From contig JAHQIY010000002.1 of the NCBI GenBank assembly GCA_019054805.1, forward strand, positions 7,564,001-7,628,000: DNA of 64,000 bases, given 5' to 3'. The notes beneath the pieces are model-generated. The model was not told the DNA's origin, made no database searches, and was given only the letters and a program-made list of their open reading frames with translations. The translations under genes were made by a program, and so were the position numbers. This DNA comes from Brachionus manjavacas. Lineage: Eukaryota > Rotifera > Eurotatoria > Ploima > Brachionidae. Every line of letters begins with the position of its first letter. Position 1 is the stretch's first letter. Positions 57,991-64,000 of the stretch are shown one piece after another.

Positions 57991-58229
57991 ATTTTTCGAT
58001 ATTGTTTTTTTTTCTCATTTGCCTTTCTAAAAAGTTTTCTGCTAAGTAATTGAGCCTATTGTATAGAAAAAAATACTAGAGGTTATTATCGAGTTGAAAA
58101 AAAAAACGAATTAAACAAAAACGCCGAAGAAAAATCGCTTACATATATTAAATCGAAAATTTTAGCATAAAAGCATTTTTTAAATGATTTTTTAATCTTC
58201 AATGAAGTATTTTTCCTATTATATGTCAC

Positions 58230-58600
58230 AGCACATATTGTTATCGAAGAAAATAGAACATAATTCTTTAAATTTAATGTTATAAATAGGTCTATGTAAT
58301 TTACTTAGAGTTTACCAAAAGCGAAAAACATTATCGTTAATTACAACGGAAAATTTAGATTCCGACAAAGTAATGCTTTCCGTAATTTTCTCAATTAGCG
58401 CGTTCAAGGATTCAACCATGTCGGAAAAACTGTCAACCTTTTTCATTAGTTTACTGTTGGCTGCGATCAACTTTTTATTCTGTTTTATTAATCCCGTGAT
58501 TTGTTTTGGAGATGTGGTTACTTTCTCATCTGTGTCACTTTCTTCCTTCTGATCTGTTCTTGTCCTTTTAACTGAAGAGAAAGGATTTAGTAGGAGGAAT
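58230..58600 (-). pseudogene. Decayed ORF with acidic linker and coiled coil, element-associated
   Basis: The minus strand reads KRTRTDQKEESDTDEKVTTS, PKQITGLIKQNKKLIAANSK, KLMKKVDSFSDMVESLNALI and SESKFSVVINDNVFRFW, then TLSKLHRPIYNIKFKELCSI. A charged linker followed by a coiled coil fits LINE ORF1-type or similar element proteins. It is open over about 100 codons but has stops at both sides. No catalytic motif. Confidence 0.4.
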
Positions 58601-58689
58601 AGTAAAGACCGGATAAGTATGGTTCAGTGACGAATCATTGCCAAATAATTTATGTTATTTAATTTTTTTCCTTTTTTTAAATTTAAATT

Positions 58690-59060
58690 TTAAATTTTTA
58701 ATTGTGAATTTTGGTGGTTATTCTTGTCTTGATCGGAAAATACTTAATTTTCCTTAATATTTTGTTCTGTAGTTTTTGTAGATCAGAGCTTATTTTTTGT
58801 GTGGCGCTTGAGATCAGAATAAAAGAGTAATCGAACTGGGAACGAATAAAGCTTTTGGATACGATCTTGGGCAATTCGATTGAGTTATTGAGTAACCCTA
58901 AACCTTTTATCCTACGTATTAGATAATTTTTGACAAAGCTTTCAAAGGGATGTTTTCCAATAAGTTTTTGATGCTTAACTAAGGATCAAATTTAACACCT
59001 AAAATCTGTAAAATCTGTAGAATCAAAAGCAAAGATTAACTCGAAATAAAAGTCTGGGAG
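58690..59060 (-). pseudogene. LINE ORF2 C-terminal fragment
   Basis: The minus strand reads IGKHPFESFVKNYLIRRIKG, VSKSFIRSQFDYSFILISSA and LQKLQNKILRKIKYFPI. The pattern I(Y)KSxIRSxFDYxxxxL...LQxxQNxxLR is the conserved region after the thumb in LINE reverse transcriptases. One stop and a frame change precede it. It is truncated on both sides. Confidence 0.6.
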
Positions 59061-59491
59061 TGTTTTGACAATTATGCTTCATTCATTCAGTCCATCAAAT
59101 CTGTTATTTTAAATTTAACAAGATGGGAACTAAGCATCTGTACGTGTCAGTATTACAGATACAGATTTTAACTAAAAATTTTGAAATATTCTGCTTTTTT
59201 AATTTTTTTGGTAAAATTAAAAAAAAATTAACATTTCCATTAATTTATTTCACTAAAGTTTATTGGCGTATTTTTTGTCTTAATTTAAAAAAAAGAAAAT
59301 ATTCGTTATTTACAAGTCAATAAAAACAAGTTTTTAATAAGGATTATTCCCCTGGATCTACTTAAAAATTTTTGTGTTCAATTTTTTAATTTTTCTAATT
59401 AACCTTTAAAAAAAATTTATATTAAAATTTAAAAAATATCTGTCAATTTAATACTGTTTAAAATTTGTGACTTTTTACAAATTATTAATAT

Positions 59492-59642
59492 TGTAGTACA
59501 GGCCGAGTATTTGAATAATAAGCTTAGTATTTAGTTAAACACTTTATTTTAAAAAAAGTTTTATATTTCTCCTAACAACAATAATGAATCCTTTTAATAA
59601 TATAAAGTTATATTTACAGTCTGATTGTGTCACTATATTACA
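59492..59642 (-). repeat. 3' LTR of the gypsy element (151 bp)
   Basis: Read on the minus strand it starts TGTAATATAGTGACACAATC and ends CGGCCTGTACTACA, a TG...CA pair. An AATAAA lies within it. It is short for an LTR but in the range seen for compact elements. The partner LTR would be needed to confirm the exact ends. Confidence 0.75.
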
Positions 59643-59656
59643 TTCCTCCCTCCTTA
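59643..59656 (-). promoter_or_regulatory. Polypurine tract (plus-strand primer site)
   Basis: The forward strand shows TTCCTCCCTCCTT, that is AAGGAGGGAGGAA on the element's strand, immediately before the TG of the LTR. This is the expected position and composition of the primer for second-strand DNA synthesis in LTR elements. Confidence 0.75.
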
Positions 59657-59925
59657 GATTGGATTTTGTCCTTAATTTCTTCAAATATTTAAAAAAAAGA
59701 CAATTTTCAAAACAATATAAAAAGTTAACTTAATTTTGCTAATAATTTTTTTTAAAATGAATAAAAATAAAAATTATAATAAATTTAACTAAAATTTCAA
59801 AAAAAATTAAATTTTTCAATTAGGGTTTTCTTTTTTTTTTTTTTTAATCTCTCCCCTTTTTTTATCAATTTCTTCTTCGCTTCCAAATAGTTTCATCTTC
59901 TCCTTATTCATTTTACATTAAGGCA

Positions 59926-60641
59926 TGCTTATTCTTATTAAATCTAAAGGATCTTCCGCCCTGCACATATGACAATGTAACTTTCTTTCTCTCATAAAAT
60001 GTCTTTTATAATTTCGATAACATACCTCCTCTCCGCATAGTACATGGCCACATTTAGGAAAAATTATTTAGTTCTTTACATCTGAAATGGTTGCACATAC
60101 AGGACTGGCACTACAAGGATGGTTAGGACTTTTTTCTTCCCCAAACAGTCTACACTTTTCTCTAGCAACCATGCATCCTACAATATGTTGCACAAACTCA
60201 TCTTCAGTTAGCCCCGTGTTACAGCGAGGGCAGCTAAATATAGTAATAATAAATAAATGAACACTAAAGTTGTCCACTTTTACTCTTCCATCGCATAAGT
60301 CGCAGGTAATAAATAATCTGTCCATTTCTTGCTCGAAGAATTGTAGTTTTTGTAAATTTGCGCAGGTCCTTACATGTTCCCACACCTTGTCCATTTCCAC
60401 TTCTTTATTGCAAATGGTATCTTTTCTCGCTGACCAACATTGGGGCGAACTTCTTTATCATTGGATTAAAGAATTCCGTTTCCGCTCCACTTTCTTCAAA
60501 CCGCCTTTTCCACCATGACCAGGCTGCTATCCTTTTTGCCCCATCTTTGGTCCCATGCCATCGACTTGATGACCATCCTAACGCACTGTATTGGACTTCG
60601 TGCCCCATCACTCCTTCCTTCTCCAGCATAATTGCTTCCAA
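59926..60641 (-). pseudogene. Accessory ORF3 of the gypsy element: CxxC/H/C finger modules plus C-terminal RING-like finger
   Basis: The minus strand from 60,641 opens MEAIMLEKEG... and stays open to 60,405 (78 codons, Trp-rich middle SSSRWHGTKDG, AWSWWKRRFEES). A frame change near 60,420 then gives ICNKEVEMDKVWEHVRTC, TCDLCDGRVKVDNFSVHL and CPRCNTGLTEDEFVQHIVGC, three modules of CxxC...H...C type. After VCATISDVKN comes one in-frame stop (60,068), then FPKCGHVLCGEEVCYRNY and KLHCHMCRAEDP, a CxH-x2-C...C-x-x-C series typical of RING fingers, ending at 59,926. The frame lies between integrase and LTR, where other gypsy elements may carry env or nothing. RING proteins usually act as E3 ubiquitin ligases; for this one that is inference. 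One stop and one frameshift break it in this copy. Confidence 0.72.
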
Positions 60642-60916
60642 TTAGAAAACAATTTCATAAATTTTTTTAGAACTTTTACAGTAATTGTTCACCATATTGC
60701 CAGGTTTTTTTCTTTAATGCATTTTTTATAAAGCTTTCTGCGGGTACTTTGTAAGAAGTTGGTTCCATTTTTTTATATTTTTTTTATATATAATATGCAA
60801 TTTGCGATCATTATATTGTCTTCAACTTCAATAAGCTTAATCTACTTTTTATTTTTTTTTTTTGTACATGTATTCTTATATCTTTAGATCATATTTCTTT
60901 ATTTTCAACGTGCTTA

Positions 60917-61243
60917 CTAAGAAAATTTCATTTTAACCTTTCTTGATGGCTGTCTTCTACTTATGCTACAGATCGGATAGTTACTGATGTTACAGATCTT
61001 CCTTGGTCTTCCTCGTTTCTTTTTTTGTGTTTTAGGCAGATTTTTATTGTTAAGGTCCGGAAGAATCACCGCCCTGTTCTCAAACTCTGCAAACTGATCA
61101 TATTCTGATGGACTTAGTTCTTCAGAATCTGATCGAACCGGCTTGAGGCGTCGGCGAAAGGTCTTCTGGAATATGATGATAATTTTCTGCATCACATGAA
61201 GGGAGACGCGGAGAATCCAGGTTGTTTTCATTACCATCTTCAT
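60917..61243 (-). pseudogene. Basic C-terminal extension of the gypsy polyprotein with AT-hook-like motif
   Basis: A 108-codon open part. It contains RRRLKPVRSDSEELSPSEYD, an acidic/Ser stretch, then KKKRGRPRK, an AT-hook-like core (RGRP) that in other proteins binds the AT-rich minor groove. It follows the integrase C-terminal domain after a frameshift. Such tails may help target integration, but that is inference. Confidence 0.55.
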
Positions 61244-61299
61244 TTATTTTTTTTTCGAGACAGAGAAATTTTTTCTTACTGGACGGCTAGCATAAAGCA

Positions 61300-61900
61300 T
61301 TTTTTAATTCTATTTATTTTGATAATCAGTTTCTTCTTACCGTTTATCTGTTTAATTTTGTAGGTAAGTTCTGTTATTTTAGCTTACACTTCATAAGGTC
61401 CTTTCCAAGATTTAGACAGCCTAGGATACTTCCCTTCTTTTTCTCCGAGTTCAATAGCCATACTTTATCACCAATGTTATAATTCATCTGCTTTACATCT
61501 CTATCATAGTTTATTTTCATTCGATCGATCTTAATGCCAGAATGTTTCTTAACTATATCATATAAGGATATCAATCTTTCCTTTGTGTACAGCAGTTCTG
61601 TAAGCGAAAGCCATTTTGTTTAACAGGATTTCCCATTTTTCCTGATTTTCATTTATCATCTATTTCTTTATGCTGTCCAGGCCAGTAATATTTTGATTCG
61701 ATCTTCCCGGCCGTTGTAGTCATTCCAAAATGTCCACATAATTCTGAATCATGTATTTGCCTAAGAATTTTCTCATCGTTCTAGGGACAACCAACTGATA
61801 CCGTAACTGTTTATCACATATTTTCGATATTCTATACAACACGCCATTTATCACTCTTAATCTGTCCTATTGTAACCAATAAGTTCTGAGGTCGCCACTA
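61300..61900 (-). pseudogene. Gypsy integrase with catalytic core deleted
   Basis: The zinc-binding (H2C2) end is readable near 61,795-61,690: QIHDSELCGHFGMTTTAGKI and ESKYYWPGQHKEI. Directly after, the frame jumps to EKWEILLNKMAFAYRTAVHK (about 61,660-61,600), which in intact enzymes lies at the far end of the catalytic core. The DDE residues and about 130 residues are therefore missing. The C-terminal part follows: LTELLYTKERLISLYDIV, NYDRDVKQMNYNIGDKVWLL and the SWKGPYEV (GPY/F) motif near 61,390-61,410. This copy cannot integrate itself. Confidence 0.75.
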
Positions 61901-62230
61901 AGACTTTCATTATGCGGTCTATTTTCAGATGCTTTCCAACCGAGAACTGTTACGATTTCCTTATCGTGCAACTTAGAATTTATATCCGTTGACTGATAGC
62001 CTATCAGATTAGTATCTGGGATGCTTTCAATTATCTTATCTTCCTCGCCATTTAATTCGTCGGGTCTTTCTTCTTTATTAGACCAACGCGACAGACCATC
62101 CGCGTTCGGTTCCTTTTCCCAGGTTTGTATTCAATTTCAAACTGATATTCACTTAATTTTATAATCAATCTTGCGATTCTTGGTTGAGGCCTTTTAATAT
62201 GAACCTCCATTTTTAGGGCTGATGGTCAGT

Positions 62231-63420
62231 TCAAATAATGAATACTTGACCATAAAGATAAATACGAAAATTGTCCACAACACACACTATTCCTAAGGCT
62301 TCTTTTTCTGTTGTTGAATTAATTCTTTCTGCAGAGTTCAACTGTCTACTCCAATATGCAATCGGTTTCCATTCACCATTTCTTTTTTGAGAGAATACAC
62401 CTGCTATACCAACATCACTTTCGTCCGTTTCCAGCTTGAAAACTTCATCGAAATACGGAAAAATAAGAAAATTTTCACTTGTTATTTTATATTTAAGAAG
62501 ATCAAAGGCATTACTACATTTGTCATCAAAATGTTCCTCGAACTTTTTATTATTCTTAAATGAAGCAAACAAAGGTTTTTGCATAGTTTTCAATGAATTT
62601 CCGATAAAAACCTGTGATCCTGAGAAAACTCTGAAGTTGTTTGACCGATTTAGGTTTCTTAAAGTTCTTAATTGCTTTAACCTTGTCTTCACAGGGCAAA
62701 AGTCCTTTCGATTTATAACATGTTCCAAATATATTGCTTCACCTTTCATAAAGAAGCATTTCTCTTTGTTTAATTTTAACGTCGCAGCTTTCAATTTCTC
62801 AAAGATTATTTTAAGGTGAATGATATGATCGTCCACGGTTTTAGAAAAAACAATTATGTCATCCAGGTATACTAAGCAAAATTTTTCAATAATATACTTT
62901 AGAACTTTATCAATCATTCTCTGAAAAGTCGCTGGTGCATTTGTCAATCCAAATGGTATCCTTGTAAAATGGTTAAGTCCAAAAGGTGTCGTAATGGCCG
63001 TTTTTTCTTTATCTTTTGGGTCCAATTTTATCTGATAGTAGCCACTAGCCATATCCAGGGTACTGAAGTATCTGATTCCAAAAAATTTGTCTGTTGTTTC
63101 ATCCAACCTTGGTATTGGATAGCTGTCTTTCTTTGTTACTTTATTCAGTTGCCTATAATCAAAACATAATCTTATCTTGCCGTTTTTCTTTTTCAAAGGA
63201 ACAAGGGGTGCAGCCCAATCTGAATTGCTTGGTTCTATTATGTGAGTTTCCAAAAGTTCATCTAATTGTTTTTTAATATCTATTTTTAACTGATGCGGAA
63301 TTCTCCTGGCTGACTCTCGTATCGGTTCACTTCCTTGTGTGTCGATCTGATGAATCGTGAAAATACAACAACCAAGTTCTTTCATTGATTTTGCAAATAT
63401 CCTCGTTTTCAGATAAAAAT
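62231..63420 (-). pseudogene. Gypsy reverse transcriptase and start of RNase H
   Basis: A 384-codon open part. RT begins FTIHQIDTQGSEPIRE and shows SDWAAPLVPLKKKNGKIRLC, YRQLNKVTKKDSYPIPRLDE, the catalytic LDMASGYYQIKLDP, PFGLTNAPATFQRMID and YLDDIIVFS (YxDD box), all intact. RNase H starts KLETDESDVGIAGVFSQKRN and GEWKPIAYWSRQLNSAE and is cut by a TGA just before TDHQP. Codons after that are in frame for about 20 residues, then shift. About 12 residues upstream of 63,385 belong to the same domain in another frame (SKEEQKRIDSFLSENED). Confidence 0.85.
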
Positions 63421-63499
63421 GAATCTATCCTCTTTTGTTCTTCTTTAGAAAAATCAACTCTATTTACAGCTTTGTTTTTCTCATTATTGATTTTAAATT

Positions 63500-64000
63500 A
63501 AGAATTAAGATACTATCCATCGTTTGAATTATTAATCAATTTTGAATAATTGGACGTATTTGACAAGTTAGCATTTACAAAACTATTATCATAGGTATTC
63601 CTTATTGTCTCAACGTTGTATTGTGAATATCCATAATGTTCATTCTGATTTTGAAACATCATATTCGATTCTAACTTTGGTGTTATTAAGTTTCTGATTT
63701 CTCCTTCTGTTATCTGTCTTCATGTTCCTTGATTAAACATATTTCTGCTTCGCTCTCTAATCCCACTAAATCCAAAAGATAAACCATCGTGTTCTCTTGC
63801 TCTGAGTACCAACATCTCTAAGTTTTCGTGATCCAATACAGCTAATCTTTCAGCCATTTCTCTGTCACGGACTTCTGCTAAAATTGACCTCGAAGATAAA
63901 TATCTAGTTCCCTAAGATTTAAATCTGGAAAAGCTTTTCGACCTAATTCCTGCAGTACCGCTGCATATTGAACATGGCTTTCATTTAGCTCTTGGCCTCT
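63500..64000 (-). pseudogene. Gypsy gag C-terminal part
   Basis: From the right edge the minus strand reads ESHVQYAAVLQELGRKAFPD and LRELDIYLRGQF, a stop/frameshift, then AEVRDREMAERLAVLDHENL and EMLVLRAREHDG. This resembles the retrotransposon gag (capsid C-terminal) region of Ty3/gypsy. No CCHC knuckle and no DTGA/DSGA protease motif occur between it and RT, so a deletion has probably removed both. Confidence 0.65.

Larger units (their letters stand above)
59492..64000 (-). mobile_element. Ty3/gypsy LTR retrotransposon, defective, continuing past the right edge
   Basis: Minus strand. The 3' LTR is 59,492-59,642, with TG...CA ends (TGTAATATAG... to ...CTGTACTACA). A polypurine tract AAGGAGGGAGGAA lies directly upstream (59,643-59,655). 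Inside, from 5' to 3' on the minus strand, are a gag tail (64,000-63,500), the start of pol without a visible protease, RT, RNase H, an integrase with its catalytic core deleted, a basic C-terminal extension, and an extra zinc-finger/RING frame next to the LTR. Order RT-RNaseH-integrase identifies Ty3/gypsy. The 5' LTR and primer-binding site must lie beyond 64,000. Multiple stops and deletions make this copy non-functional. Confidence 0.88.

Noticed and set aside
60270-60645. Plus-strand frames opposite the gypsy accessory ORF
   Set aside because: The minus strand holds ordered CxxC...H...C modules and RING-like residues; the plus frames are shadows.

Overview
This is a eukaryotic, animal-type window. 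It is very AT-rich, and its host genes are metazoan: an immunoglobulin-superfamily surface protein, a carotenoid oxygenase, mitochondrial ribosomal protein bL20m, a PLAC8-domain protein, DPH2, a PTGR1-type reductase and an MFSD5-type transporter. Introns are small (about 45-100 nt) and AT-rich. Short introns, low GC and this mix of decayed LINEs, Tc1/mariner and hAT elements suggest a small invertebrate. A monogonont rotifer such as Brachionus is my best guess, but this is inference from style and is not proven by any single feature.

Layout. 1-7,096: AT-rich and essentially gene-free, with a possible last exon of a gene at the extreme left edge. 7,097-8,178: a four-exon two-Ig-domain protein. 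10,784-11,586: a LINE remnant. 12,236-13,768: a single-exon carotenoid oxygenase. 13,977-25,082: a graveyard of nested mobile elements (LINE pieces on both strands, a decayed Tc1/mariner transposon, a decayed SWIM-finger protein and several MITEs with readable target-site duplications). 25,763-37,160: three AT-rich genes or gene parts I cannot name. The first has a P-loop GTPase domain; LINE and Tc1 debris lies between them. 37,390-41,290: further LINE pieces, two of them head to head. 41,754-46,081: a compact housekeeping block of MRPL20 (+), PLAC8 (-) and DPH2 (+). 47,208-52,949: a hAT-like MITE, PTGR1 (+), a second TIR element and MFSD5 (-). 52,950-59,050: AT-rich sequence with decayed element ORFs. 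59,492-64,000: the 3' two-thirds of a minus-strand Ty3/gypsy LTR retrotransposon whose 5' end lies beyond the window.

The recognisable host genes are unrelated housekeeping or metabolic genes and do not form a pathway. PLAC8 and DPH2 are divergent with 254 bp between their start codons, so they may share a promoter. The three unnamed genes at 25.7-37.2 kb share base composition and style and could be one interrupted locus or a cluster.

Most interesting points: (1) the gypsy element has an extra reading frame after integrase, with CxxC/H/C finger modules and a C-terminal RING-like module; (2) seven MITE-class elements can be delimited to the base, five with convincing target duplications (two exact TA pairs, a third TA pair on a foldback element, an 8-bp ACTCTTAG pair and a TTAA pair), giving a three-layer insertion history at 14.5-17.0 kb; (3) an AIG1-like large GTPase of unknown family.
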